Part shown: positions 42,997 to 51,267 of the stretch, piece by piece
How the letters are laid out: each line of letters opens with the position of its first letter
How positions within the stretch are numbered: the stretch's first letter is position 1
NCBI GenBank assembly: GCA_018241265.1
Contig: JAFEEF010000008.1
Location: 124,001 to 188,000, forward strand
DNA: 64,000 bases
DNA from: Pseudomonadota bacterium
Lineage (GTDB): Bacteria > Pseudomonadota > Gammaproteobacteria > Burkholderiales > Burkholderiaceae_C
Direction: 5' to 3'
Notes under the pieces: model-generated
The model's input: the letters and a program-made list of their open reading frames with translations, nothing else
What the model was told of the DNA's origin: nothing
Databases searched by the model: none
Translations under genes and position numbers: made by a program

Positions 42997-44457
42997 ATGT
43001 CCAACATGAAGGATCAAGATCACCTCGTCGACGTGGCCGATGCAGCGCAGATCGAACGCATGCACGCGTTGCTCGCACGCCAGCGCGCGGCGGCCGCGGC
43101 CCAGCCGTTCCCGACGCTGGCGCAGCGCCGCGCCCAACTGGACAAGCTGATCGACCTGCTGCGCCGGCGCCAGGACGACATCGCGGCGGCCATCCATGCC
43201 GACTTCGGCGTGCGCTCCGCGTCCGAGAGCAAGCTGGTCGACGTGATGGGCCCGCTGCTGGAGGCGCGCCACGTGCGCTCGCACCTGCGGCGCTGGATGC
43301 GGCCGCGGCGGCGCGCCGCCGAACTGCTGTTCAAGCCCAACCGCGCCTGGGTGCAGTACCAGCCCAAGGGGGTGGTCGGCATCATCGGCACCTGGAACTT
43401 CCCGGTCTACCTGACGCTCGGGCCGCTGGCCGCGGCGCTGGGGGCCGGCAACCGCGTCCTGATCAAGACCTCGGAGGTCACGCCGCGCACCGGCGATCTG
43501 CTGCGCGAGATGCTGGCCGAGTGCTTCAGCGAAGACGAGGTGGCGGTGTGCGGTGGCGGCGTGGCCGCTGCCCAGGCCTTCAACGCGCTGCCTTTCGACC
43601 ACCTGGTCTTCACCGGCTCGCCGCGCGTGGGCCGCGAGGTCATGCGTGCGGCGGCGCAGAACCTGACGCCGGTCACCCTCGAACTCGGCGGCAAGTCGCC
43701 GGCGCTGGTGGGCCGCGGCAACCTGCAGGACGCGGCGCTGCGCATCACCCACGGCAAGGTGTTCAACTGCGGCCAGGTCTGCGTGTCGCCCGACTACGCG
43801 CTGGTGCCGCGCGGCCAGGCGCAGGCCTTCGTCGACGCCGTGCACGAGAGCTTCACCCGGCTCGCGCCCCAGGTGGCCGGCAACGCGGACTACACGTCGG
43901 TCGTCACCGAGCGTCACGCGGCACGCCTGCGTGAACTGCTGGCCGACGCGCAAGCGCAGGGCGCGCGCCTCTGGCCCTGCGGCCCCAGCGATGACACAGG
44001 GGGCAGCGGCCGGCAGATGCCGCTCACCGTCGTCACGCAGGTCAACCGCGGCATGCGGCTGATGCAGGAAGAACTCTTCGGCCCGGTGCTGCCGGTGGTC
44101 GAGTACGACAGCCTGGACGACGCGCTGGCCTATGTCGCCGCCGGCGAGCGTCCGCTGGCGTTCTACGGCCTGGGCTTGAGCGGCGCCGAGGAGGCCAGGG
44201 TGCTGAAGGAGTCGCACTCGGGCGGTGTGTCGATCAACGACTGGGGCTGGCACGTGTTCCAGCACGACCTGCCGTTCGGCGGCGTCGGCAACTCGGGCAT
44301 GGGCAGCTACCACGGCGAAGAAGGCTTCCGCGAGTTGTCGCACGCCAAGGGCGTGTTCAAGCGCTACCGCTGGTTCCCGGTGCAACTGTTCTATCCGCCC
44401 TACGGCAACCTGGTGCAGCGCCTGGCGATGCGCTGGTACCTGGGCCGCGGCCACTGA
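42997..44457 (+). CDS. Aldehyde dehydrogenase, coniferyl aldehyde dehydrogenase-like
   Basis: A 486-residue NAD(P)-dependent aldehyde dehydrogenase. The catalytic Glu is in VTLELGGKSPALVG, the Cys in VFNCGQVCVSPDY and the cofactor motif in FTGSPRVGREV. The membrane-friendly C-terminus (PYGNLVQRLAMRWYLG) and overall length resemble CalB and fatty-aldehyde-type enzymes. It probably oxidises the aldehyde released by the ThDP enzyme encoded just upstream. Confidence 0.9.
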   Translation: MSNMKDQDHLVDVADAAQIERMHALLARQRAAAAAQPFPTLAQRRAQLDKLIDLLRRRQDDIAAAIHADFGVRSASESKLVDVMGPLLEARHVRSHLRRWMRPRRRAAELLFKPNRAWVQYQPKGVVGIIGTWNFPVYLTLGPLAAALGAGNRVLIKTSEVTPRTGDLLREMLAECFSEDEVAVCGGGVAAAQAFNALPFDHLVFTGSPRVGREVMRAAAQNLTPVTLELGGKSPALVGRGNLQDAALRITHGKVFNCGQVCVSPDYALVPRGQAQAFVDAVHESFTRLAPQVAGNADYTSVVTERHAARLRELLADAQAQGARLWPCGPSDDTGGSGRQMPLTVVTQVNRGMRLMQEELFGPVLPVVEYDSLDDALAYVAAGERPLAFYGLGLSGAEEARVLKESHSGGVSINDWGWHVFQHDLPFGGVGNSGMGSYHGEEGFRELSHAKGVFKRYRWFPVQLFYPPYGNLVQRLAMRWYLGRGH

Positions 44458-44481
44458 CCATCGAACGACAACACCGGCACC

Positions 44482-45801
44482 ATGGAGACAACCGTGACCC
44501 AAGATTCCACACAGCAACCCCGAGGCGCCTGGCTGATGGCCGGCCTGCTGTTCCTGTTCATCGTCGTGAACTTCGCCGACAAGGTGGTGCTGGGCCTGCT
44601 GGCCGTACCCATCATGGACGAGCTGAAGTTCACGCCCACCGAGTTCGGCCTCATCGGCAGCAGCTTCTTCTGGCTGTTCGCGATCTCGGGCGTGCTGGGC
44701 GGCGTACTGGCCGACCGGGTGCGAACCAAGTGGTTCCTGGTGGTGATGGCGCTGTCGTGGTCGCTGACCCAGTTGCCCATCGTGATGGGCTCGACGATCG
44801 CGGCCTTCATCGTCGCCCGCGTGCTGCTGGGCGTGGGCGAGGGACCGGCCTGGCCGGTGGCCGTGCATGCCTGCTACTCGTGGTTCCCCAACGAGAAGCG
44901 CAACATGCCGATCTCGCTGTTCACGCAGGGCGGCGCGTTGGGGCTGCTGCTGGCGGGCCTGGTGGTGCCGCTGGTCAACCTGCGCTGGGGCTGGCGCGCC
45001 GCCTTCATCGGCCTGGCGGCGTTCGGTCTGATCTGGGCCCTGGTCTGGATGCTCGTGGGGCGGGAAGGTCCGCTGGACGCCAGCCGCTCGGGCGATTCCG
45101 GTGCCGGGCACGGGCAGTCACTGTGGCGCGTGGTTCGCGACCGCACCACCTGGGGCACGATCCTGATGCACTTCGTCTCCTACTGGAGCACCGCCGGCGC
45201 ACTGACCTGGCTGCCGGCCTATTTCCAGCGTGGCCTCGGTTTCGACAACGTGGCGTCCGGGCGCCTGTACGGTCTGGTGGTGGCCATCACCATCCCGCTG
45301 GCGCTGCTGGGCGCATGGTGGTCGCAGCGCCTGATCGCAAGGGGCTGGTCCAGCCGCCGGGCCCGCGGCCGCTTCTCCGCGCTGTGGCTGATCGCGGCCG
45401 GCTTGATCTTCCTGCTCCTGCTGCTGCCCGACCTGCCGCCGATGGCGCGCGTGGCGTCGCTCGCCGTGGGCCTGGCGCTGGCCTCGGGCATGGCTGCCCT
45501 GGTGCCCGCCATGCTGGCCCAGATCGCACCGCGTGGGCGCCGCGGCACCCTGCTGGCGCTGGACAACTCGCTGGCCGGCACGGCCGGCATCCTGGCGCCC
45601 GCCATCGCCGGCGTGCTGATCCAGCGCCATGCCGGCGCATGGGGCTTCGAGCTCGGCTTCATCCTCACCGGCGTGCTGATGCTGGCCGGCGGCGTGCTGG
45701 GCTGGTTCACCGTCGACCCCGAAGGGGCGATGGCGCGCTTCACCCGCATGCCGAGCGCTACGCCCGGCGTGGCCGTGACGCGCAAGGCCGCCGCGCTTTG
45801 A
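44482..45801 (+). CDS. MFS transporter, anion:cation symporter-like
   Basis: A 439-residue inner-membrane transporter with twelve predicted helices and a middle loop near SRSGDSGAGHGQ. The loop GGVLADRVRTKW is the MFS signature and RVLLGVGEGPAWPVAVHA resembles the aromatic acid/hexuronate symporter group. It is in the LacI-controlled unit and should import the substrate of the SDR/ThDP/ALDH enzymes, separately from the LivGFHM system. Confidence 0.9.
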   Translation: METTVTQDSTQQPRGAWLMAGLLFLFIVVNFADKVVLGLLAVPIMDELKFTPTEFGLIGSSFFWLFAISGVLGGVLADRVRTKWFLVVMALSWSLTQLPIVMGSTIAAFIVARVLLGVGEGPAWPVAVHACYSWFPNEKRNMPISLFTQGGALGLLLAGLVVPLVNLRWGWRAAFIGLAAFGLIWALVWMLVGREGPLDASRSGDSGAGHGQSLWRVVRDRTTWGTILMHFVSYWSTAGALTWLPAYFQRGLGFDNVASGRLYGLVVAITIPLALLGAWWSQRLIARGWSSRRARGRFSALWLIAAGLIFLLLLLPDLPPMARVASLAVGLALASGMAALVPAMLAQIAPRGRRGTLLALDNSLAGTAGILAPAIAGVLIQRHAGAWGFELGFILTGVLMLAGGVLGWFTVDPEGAMARFTRMPSATPGVAVTRKAAAL

Positions 45802-45835
45802 CGCCCTGTTCATCCTTCGAACCCTGGAGACTCGC

Positions 45836-46174
45836 GTGAGTGACCGTCCCTGGCTCAAGGCGTACGGCGACAGCCCCGCCACCATCGATGCCGACCGCTA
45901 CCCGTCGGTCACCGCCCTGATGGAACAGGCCATGCAGCGCTACGCCGAGCGCGTGGCCTTCCGCAGCCTGGGCCGCACGCTGAGCTACCGCGAGGTCGAC
46001 CGGCTCTCGGCCGCGTTCTGCGCCTTCCTGCAGCAGCGCCTGGGCGTGCGCAAGGGCGATCGCATCGCCGTCATGCTGCCGAACCTGGCCGCCTTCCGGC
46101 AGGTGCAGTTCGTCGACGCCTTGCCCAAGAGCACCGTCGGCAAGATTCTGCGGCGCGAACTGCGCGCCGCATGA
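45836..46174 (+). pseudogene. Acyl-CoA synthetase with large in-frame internal deletion
   Basis: A 112-residue open frame made of both ends of a FadD-type long-chain acyl-CoA synthetase. Residues 1 to about 87 are a normal N-terminus (PWLKAYGDSPATIDADRYP, then KGDRIAVMLPNLAAF). The text then jumps to the normal C-terminal tail, VQFVDALPKSTVGKILRREL, with the Lys that completes adenylation. About 420 residues including the P-loop are missing, so it cannot activate an acid. The frame is kept, start and stop remain, and it still sits neatly in the operon, so a short peptide may be made. An assembly collapse is an alternative. Confidence 0.85.
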
Positions 46175-46209
46175 TGCCCCCAACCCCCACCCCTACCCAG
46201 GAGATAGCA

Positions 46210-46974
46210 ATGAGCCAGAAGAACTGTTTGATCACCGGCGGCCCGCGCGGCATCGGTCGTGCCACCGCCCTGCTGGCCGCCAAGGCCGGCTGGGCCGTCA
46301 GCATCGCCGGCCTGGCCGAGCACATGGACGACGCCAACGCGGTCGTCAAGGAGATCGAGGCGGCCGGCGGCAAGGCCGTCGCGATCGCCGCCGACGTGAG
46401 CAAGGAAGCCGAGATCGTCGCCATGTTCGACGAAGCCGAGCGCCGCCTCGGCCCGGTGCGCGGCGTGGTCAACGCCGCCGGCATGCCTTACGGCGGGCCG
46501 GTCACCGGGCTGGCCTTCGCGCCGCTGGAGAAGATGATGACGGTCAACATCGTCGGCCTGATCGTCTGCTGCCGCGAAGCGGCACGCCGCATGTCCACCG
46601 CCAGCGGCGGCCAGGGCGGCTCCATCGTCAACATCTCGTCGCTGGCCGTGACCATCGGCGGCCGCCCGGGCGCCGCGGCCTACGCGGCGTCGAAGGCCGC
46701 GGTGGACTGCTTCACCACCGGCATGGCGCGCGAAGTCGCCAATCAGGGCATCCGCGTCAACACCGTGCGCCCCGGTGCCATCGTCACCGCCATGACCGCC
46801 GCGATGACCGCCACGCCCGAGCAGCGCGCCCACATGGACAAGTCCATCCCGCTGGGCCGCATGGGCGAGCCCGAGGAAATCGGCGAAGTGGCCGTGTGGC
46901 TGCTGTCCGACCATGCGTCCCTGGTCAGCGGTGCGCACGTCAATGCCGGCGGCGGTGGATTCGTCATCGCTTGA
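46210..46974 (+). CDS. Short-chain dehydrogenase/reductase
   Basis: A 254-residue SDR. The cofactor motif is TGGPRGIG (about 9-16), the catalytic Ser is in NISSLAVTIG and YxxxK is in AYAASKAAVD; the C-terminus NAGGGGFVIA closes the fold. AGGAGATAGCA gives a strong ribosome site for the ATG at 46210; an in-frame upstream ATG yields only a Pro/Thr leader. It is the last gene of the LacI-controlled unit. The steroid/3-oxoacyl-ACP reductase-like pattern does not fix the substrate. Confidence 0.88.
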   Translation: MSQKNCLITGGPRGIGRATALLAAKAGWAVSIAGLAEHMDDANAVVKEIEAAGGKAVAIAADVSKEAEIVAMFDEAERRLGPVRGVVNAAGMPYGGPVTGLAFAPLEKMMTVNIVGLIVCCREAARRMSTASGGQGGSIVNISSLAVTIGGRPGAAAYAASKAAVDCFTTGMAREVANQGIRVNTVRPGAIVTAMTAAMTATPEQRAHMDKSIPLGRMGEPEEIGEVAVWLLSDHASLVSGAHVNAGGGGFVIA

Positions 46975-47094
46975 TCCTCACCTCGGCAGGCCGGCCATGT
47001 GCCGGCGTCGATTTCCGCAGCGCTTGCGCGCTTTCGCCTCGGCAGCAGTCAGCTCGCGCGGCGACAGCAACGAACGGCCGCCGTGTCGATCGGC

Positions 47095-47205
47095 GTTCGA
47101 CGCTGACGCAGGACGATCTGCGGGAGCTCGAAGCCGCCGCCGCGTCGATCGTCATCGAGGGGGCGCGGCTACCCCGAGGCGATGTTGAAGCACTCGGGGC
47201 TCTGA
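47095..47205 (+). pseudogene. C-terminal remnant of an aldo/keto reductase, frameshifted
   Basis: The segment LTQDDLRELEAAAASIVIEGA is followed, after a one-base shift of frame, by RGYPEAMLKHSGL and a stop at 47203-47205. Together they read as the usual aldo/keto reductase C-terminus (helix, then GxRYPEA). No N-terminal part is found upstream. The rest of the 453 bp between the SDR stop and the palindromic element shows no convincing gene. Confidence 0.6.
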
Positions 47206-47427
47206 AGTCACCGCATCTGCGCGCTGCGGGGCCGCGACCGCTTCCGGTTTGGCCGTCGATCAGGTGCAAGGCGTTCGGGCCGTGCCGCAGCGCAAGCACT
47301 GCCGGACTGAAGCGCGCAAATTGACGCCTGCAGGCTGTTTGTCTTACGCTGCCGCCCGCACACGCTGCACGATGGCCACCGCCTTGGGCCTGACGCTCGA
47401 CCGCATCGACCTCGAGCTCCTTGGTTA

Positions 47428-47588
47428 GTACCCTCATTCGCAAATACGGCCACATGAAATCGCGCCTTTCGGGCCAGGGCGGCGTTGCAAATCCTCGCGA
47501 TACCATGAGGTATCGCTGCGGTTTGCGCCTTGCCCTGACCCGAAATGCATCGATTTCATCAAGTGGCCGTATTTGCGAATGAGGGTAC
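47428..47588. mobile_element. 161-bp palindromic MITE-like element
   Basis: The two ends are inverted copies: GTACCCTCATTCGCAAATAC begins the left arm (47428) and GTATTTGCGAATGAGGGTAC ends the right arm (47588). Pairing continues inward with small bulges through CGATTTCAT and a FTTTCGGG-type block (TTTCGGG/CCCGAAA) to GCGATACC-ATGA-GGTATCGC in the centre, so nearly the whole element folds into one long hairpin. It has no coding capacity. It ends 4 bp before the start codon of the sigma-54 activator. No certain target duplication was seen. A miniature inverted-repeat element or a collapsed IS pair both fit. Confidence 0.7.
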
Positions 47589-47592
47589 GTAG

Positions 47593-49320
47593 ATGAAACC
47601 CGCCAAGCCGCAGATGCCGCCCGGCTGGGACAGCATCGCGCCCGGCATCGAAGAGCTGGCGACGCGCGTGCGCTTCGCTTTCGACGAGGCGCAGATCTGG
47701 CTCGACGAAGAACGCATGCTGTTGATGCATTCGTCGTCGCTCGGCTCGCTGCGCCGCCAGTTGATCGACATGCTGGGCCTGGAGCGCGCGCGCGGCGTGC
47801 TGACGCGCGTGGGCTTCGCCAGCGGCCAGCGCGACGCCGAGCTGATCCTGCGCCGCTACCCCGGCGCGCCCGATGCCGAGATGCTGCACCGGGGCATGCT
47901 CTTGCGCTCGCTCGAAGGCGTCATGAAGGTCGAGCCGACGCGGGTCGAGTTCGACATCGCGCGCGGCCACTACTACACCGACGCGCGCTGGAATCATTCG
48001 ATCGAGGCCCACGTGCACGACCGCGACTTCGGCGGCCACGACGGCCCGGTGTGCTGGATCGAATGCGGCCACGCATCGGGTTTTCTCACGCGCATGCTCG
48101 GCCGCTTCGTGCTGCACAAAGAGATCGAGTGCGGGGTCGACGGCACCTGCCGGGTCATCGGCAAGCCGCTGGAGGACTGGGGCGACGAGGCCGCCGACGA
48201 ATTGCGTTACTACCAGCCGGATTCGGTGGTCGAGGAACTGCTGGCGCTGCGCAGCCGGGTTGCCGACTTGACTGCCGACCTCACGGCGTCGATCGGCACT
48301 CGGCCGCTGCTGCCCGAAGACCTGATCGGCCGCGCGCCGGCCTTCCGCGCCGCGTGGACGCTGGCCGAGCGTGCCGCGAAAAGCCAGACCACCGTGTTGC
48401 TGCTCGGCGAGACCGGCGTCGGCAAGGAGATGTTCGCGCGCGCGCTGCATCAGGCCAGTTCGCGCTCGTCGCGCCCCTTCGTCGCGCTGAACTGCGGCGC
48501 GCTACCCAGCGAGCTGCTGGAAAGCGAGCTGTTCGGCGTCGAGCGCGGCGCCTACACCGGTGCGCAGCAATCGCGGCCCGGGCGTTTCGAGCGCGCCGAC
48601 GGCGGCACGCTGTTCCTCGACGAGGTCGGCGAGCTGAGTTTGAGCGCGCAGACACGGCTGCTGCGCGTGCTGCAGGAAGGCGAGATCGACCGCCTGGGCG
48701 GCACGGCGACGCGCAAGATCGACGTGCGCGTGGTCGCCGCGACCAACGTCGATCTCGCGCAGGCGGTCGAGCGCGGCGGCTTCCGCAAGGACTTGTACTA
48801 CCGGCTCAACGTCTACCCGGTGAAGATTCCGCCGCTGCGTGAGCGGCGCGAAGACATCCCGCTGCTGACCGAGCGCTTCATCGAGCGCATCGGCACGCGC
48901 GAAGGCAAGCGCGTGCGTGGGCTGACCGACAAGGCGCGCCATGCACTGCTGTCGCACGACTGGCCCGGCAACGTGCGCGAGCTGGAAAACGTCGTCGAGC
49001 GCGGCCTGATCCTCACCGAGCACGGCGAGCTGGTCGACGTCGACGCGCTGTTCGCCGGCACGCCGCCGACGCGCACGGCCGAAGCGCGCGAAGTCGCGGT
49101 CGGCAAGCGCGGCCAGCTCGCGGTCGGCGGCACCTCGGCCGACACCGTCGACCGCTTCCTCGACCACGTGCTCGGCGAACACATCGGGCTCGACGACATC
49201 GAGGCCGTGGTGATGGAAGCAGCGGTCAAGCGCGCCGACGGCAACCTGAGCGCGGCGGCGCGGCTGCTCGGCATCACGCGCGGGCAGCTGGCGTATCGCT
49301 TGCGCAAACGCAGCACGTGA
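47593..49320 (+). CDS. dmpR: Sigma-54-dependent phenol catabolism activator (DmpR/XylR family)
   Basis: A 575-residue aromatic-sensing activator. The N-terminal XylR-N/V4R domains span about 10-220, with effector- and zinc-binding features such as [10 protein letters not shown] and [11 protein letters not shown]. The AAA+ domain has Walker A GETGVGKE, the sigma-54 contact loop GAYTGA (usual GAFTGA), Walker [13 protein letters not shown] and the [12 protein letters not shown] region. A Fis-type [24 protein letters not shown], ends it. Phenols bound to the V4R domain release the AAA+ activity. It should activate the sigma-54 promoter at 57204-57218. The ATG at 47593 lies 4 bp past a palindromic element, so its own promoter must be within that element or displaced. 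Confidence 0.93.
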   Translation: MKPAKPQMPPGWDSIAPGIEELATRVRFAFDEAQIWLDEERMLLMHSSSLGSLRRQLIDMLGLERARGVLTRVGFASGQRDAELILRRYPGAPDAEMLHRGMLLRSLEGVMKVEPTRVEFDIARGHYYTDARWNHSIEAHVHDRDFGGHDGPVCWIECGHASGFLTRMLGRFVLHKEIECGVDGTCRVIGKPLEDWGDEAADELRYYQPDSVVEELLALRSRVADLTADLTASIGTRPLLPEDLIGRAPAFRAAWTLAERAAKSQTTVLLLGETGVGKEMFARALHQASSRSSRPFVALNCGALPSELLESELFGVERGAYTGAQQSRPGRFERADGGTLFLDEVGELSLSAQTRLLRVLQEGEIDRLGGTATRKIDVRVVAATNVDLAQAVERGGFRKDLYYRLNVYPVKIPPLRERREDIPLLTERFIERIGTREGKRVRGLTDKARHALLSHDWPGNVRELENVVERGLILTEHGELVDVDALFAGTPPTRTAEAREVAVGKRGQLAVGGTSADTVDRFLDHVLGEHIGLDDIEAVVMEAAVKRADGNLSAAARLLGITRGQLAYRLRKRST

Positions 49321-49350
49321 GCGTCCGCGCCGCGGCGTCGGCCGTCGCCG

Positions 49351-50085
49351 TCAGATGCTCTTCAGCAAGCCGCCGTCGCAGGCGATCGCCTGGCCGGTGA
49401 TGTAGCCCGCGCGCGCCGATGCCAGGAACGCGACCAGCGCCGCCAGCTCATCGGGGTTACCGTAGCGCGCGGCCGGAATGCGGCGCTGCATCGCCTCGAA
49501 GTCGGCGCCGATGTCGGCGACGCGCTGCGTGTTCATGTAGCCGGGCATCACCGCGTTGACGGTGACGCCGGCATGCGCGACGTCGCGGCTCAGCGCATTG
49601 ACCAGCCCGTGCAGGCCGGGCCGCAGGCTGTTCGAGTAGACGAGTCCCGGCTCGGGCTCCACCGCGGCCACCGAGGTGACGATCACGATGCGGCCGCGGC
49701 GGCGTTCGATCATCCCCGGCAGCGCCGCGGCGATCGCCTCGGTGGCGGGCAGCCAGACCTGCTCGAAGGCGGCGCGCCAGTCGGCCGCGGTGGCATCGAG
49801 CGCGCTGCCCTTCGGCGGCCCGCCGGAGTTGACGACCAGCAGGTCGAGCGGCCCGAGGTCGGCGTGCACGTCGCGCACCAGCTCGCGCACGGCCTGCGGC
49901 CGGTTGAAGTCGGCCGCATACGGCCGTGCACCCAGTTGCTGCGCGGTGCGCGCCAGCACGTCGCGGTCGCGCGCGGCGATCGCCACCGCCATGCCTTCAT
50001 CGACCAGCGTCTGCGCGATCGCGCGGCCGAGCCCGCGCGTAGCGCCCATCACCAGCGCACATCGGCCCTGCAGTCCGAGGTCCAT
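49351..50085 (-). CDS. SDR-family oxidoreductase with unusual catalytic site
   Basis: A 244-residue SDR-fold protein. The cofactor site is MGATRGLGRAIA (about 14-25) and NSGG replaces the common NNAG. Where YxxxK is expected the sequence reads VYSNSLRPG, so the Tyr may be present but the Lys is not at +4; this matches an SDR subfamily with a Ser-Asn...Arg pattern. The substrate is unknown. It is the last gene of the phenol operon, in the place where classical clusters carry the hydroxymuconic semialdehyde dehydrogenase. It is convergent with the activator gene. Confidence 0.82.
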   Translation of the reverse strand: MDLGLQGRCALVMGATRGLGRAIAQTLVDEGMAVAIAARDRDVLARTAQQLGARPYAADFNRPQAVRELVRDVHADLGPLDLLVVNSGGPPKGSALDATAADWRAAFEQVWLPATEAIAAALPGMIERRRGRIVIVTSVAAVEPEPGLVYSNSLRPGLHGLVNALSRDVAHAGVTVNAVMPGYMNTQRVADIGADFEAMQRRIPAARYGNPDELAALVAFLASARAGYITGQAIACDGGLLKSI

Positions 50086-50102
50086 CGCGGCTTCTCGTGC
50101 CG

Positions 50103-50393
50103 TCAGGCAATGCCGTCGACGACCATCAGCTCGGCTTGCGAGACCGGCTGGCGGATCGCCTTCGCCTCGGCGTAGGCAGGCGACTCGTACCAGGCGCGTG
50201 CCTGTTCGGCGCTGGGGAAGCGCACGATCACCAGCCGGCCGTCGAAGCCGTCGCCTTCGAGGCAGAACGACGCCCCGCCGCGGGCGATGAACTCGCCGCC
50301 GTATTGCGCGACGAGTTGCGCCGAGACGGCGACGTAGCGGGCATAGGCGTCCTTGTCGGCAATGCGCACGCGGGCGATCAGGTAGGCGCTCAT
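50103..50393 (-). CDS. DUF1330-family protein
   Basis: A 96-residue ferredoxin-like (dimeric alpha-beta barrel) protein with AYLIARVRIADKDAYARYV, GGEFIARGG and LVIVRFPSAEQARAWYESPAY, the DUF1330 signature. Function unproven; small barrels of this kind sometimes act as isomerases or binding proteins in aromatic pathways. Its start overlaps the hydrolase stop (ATGA), so it is co-translated with the meta-pathway enzymes. Confidence 0.88.
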   Translation of the reverse strand: MSAYLIARVRIADKDAYARYVAVSAQLVAQYGGEFIARGGASFCLEGDGFDGRLVIVRFPSAEQARAWYESPAYAEAKAIRQPVSQAELMVVDGIA

Positions 50394-51226
50394 GGCTTTG
50401 ATCCTGCGAAATGGCTGCGCAGCAGCGCGTGGAAGGTGTCGGCGTGCTCGATCTGCGTCCAGTGGTTGCAGCGGCCGACCGCGTGCAGCCGCACGTCGGC
50501 CAGGTGCTGCAGCAGATGCAGGCTGGTGTCGAGCGGCACCACCGCGTCGTCGCGGCCGTGGATCAGCAGCACCGGGTTGCGGATGCGCTTCAGCGCCGAC
50601 GCCGGCACCACCAGCTCGTCGAGGTGGCGCTGGCGCGGCGCCGGGAACAGCGACTCGAACGAGCGCCGCACCTCGGGGCGCAGCGCCGCTTCCAGCCGCA
50701 TGCGCGCAACCTCGTCGAGGCGGTCGGCGATGAAGCCTTCGTCGTACGAGAACCAGCGGATGCTGTTCTTCATCGCCGCCGGCGTCGGGTCGTCGTAGAA
50801 GCCCCAGATGCGGTCGAGTTCCGGCGTCAGCCGCGTCGGCGCGCCGACCGCGCCCATCAGCGCGACCTTGTCGAAGCGTTCGGGCGCTTCCATCAGCAGG
50901 TGCAGCGCGATCGCGCCGCCGAGCGAATTGCCGACGAGGTGGGTGCGCGCGATGTCGAGCCGGTCGAGCAGGCCGATCAACTGGTCGACCCAGACGCGCA
51001 TCCAGCGCCGCATGCCCTGCGGGCTCGGGTCCGGATGCGCGCTTTGGCCGTAGCCGACGAGATCGGGTACCAGCACGTCGTAGTCACGCGCCAGTTCGTC
51101 CATCGCGAGCGTCCAGTTCGACATCCCGGTGGCGCCGGGGCCCGAGCCGTGCAGCAACAGAATCGGCCGGCCGCTGCCGGAGCGCGTCAAAAAGGTATCG
51201 CCGAGGGTGGTTTGTTTGATGCTCAT
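50390..51226 (-). CDS. dmpD: 2-hydroxymuconic semialdehyde hydrolase-type alpha/beta hydrolase
   Basis: A 278-residue meta-cleavage product hydrolase. The oxyanion region is LLHGSGPGATGMSNW, the nucleophile is in LVGNSLGGAIAL, the Asp in IHGRDDAVVP and the His in CNHWTQIEHAD. It hydrolyses the ring-fission product of catechol or methylcatechol to 2-hydroxypenta-2,4-dienoate and formate or acetate. It follows the catechol 2,3-dioxygenase gene by 41 bp. The hydratase, aldolase and aldehyde dehydrogenase that use its product are not in the window. Confidence 0.9.
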   Translation of the reverse strand: MSIKQTTLGDTFLTRSGSGRPILLLHGSGPGATGMSNWTLAMDELARDYDVLVPDLVGYGQSAHPDPSPQGMRRWMRVWVDQLIGLLDRLDIARTHLVGNSLGGAIALHLLMEAPERFDKVALMGAVGAPTRLTPELDRIWGFYDDPTPAAMKNSIRWFSYDEGFIADRLDEVARMRLEAALRPEVRRSFESLFPAPRQRHLDELVVPASALKRIRNPVLLIHGRDDAVVPLDTSLHLLQHLADVRLHAVGRCNHWTQIEHADTFHALLRSHFAGSKP

Positions 51227-51267
51227 CGTGGTTGCTCCATCCAATTCATATCGAAGCTCGAGGCGGC

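Noticed and set aside
41206-45111. A 1301-residue minus-strand open frame
   Set aside because: Antisense to a complete ThDP enzyme, ALDH and MFS gene; His/Arg/Ala-rich with no motif. A GC-rich shadow.
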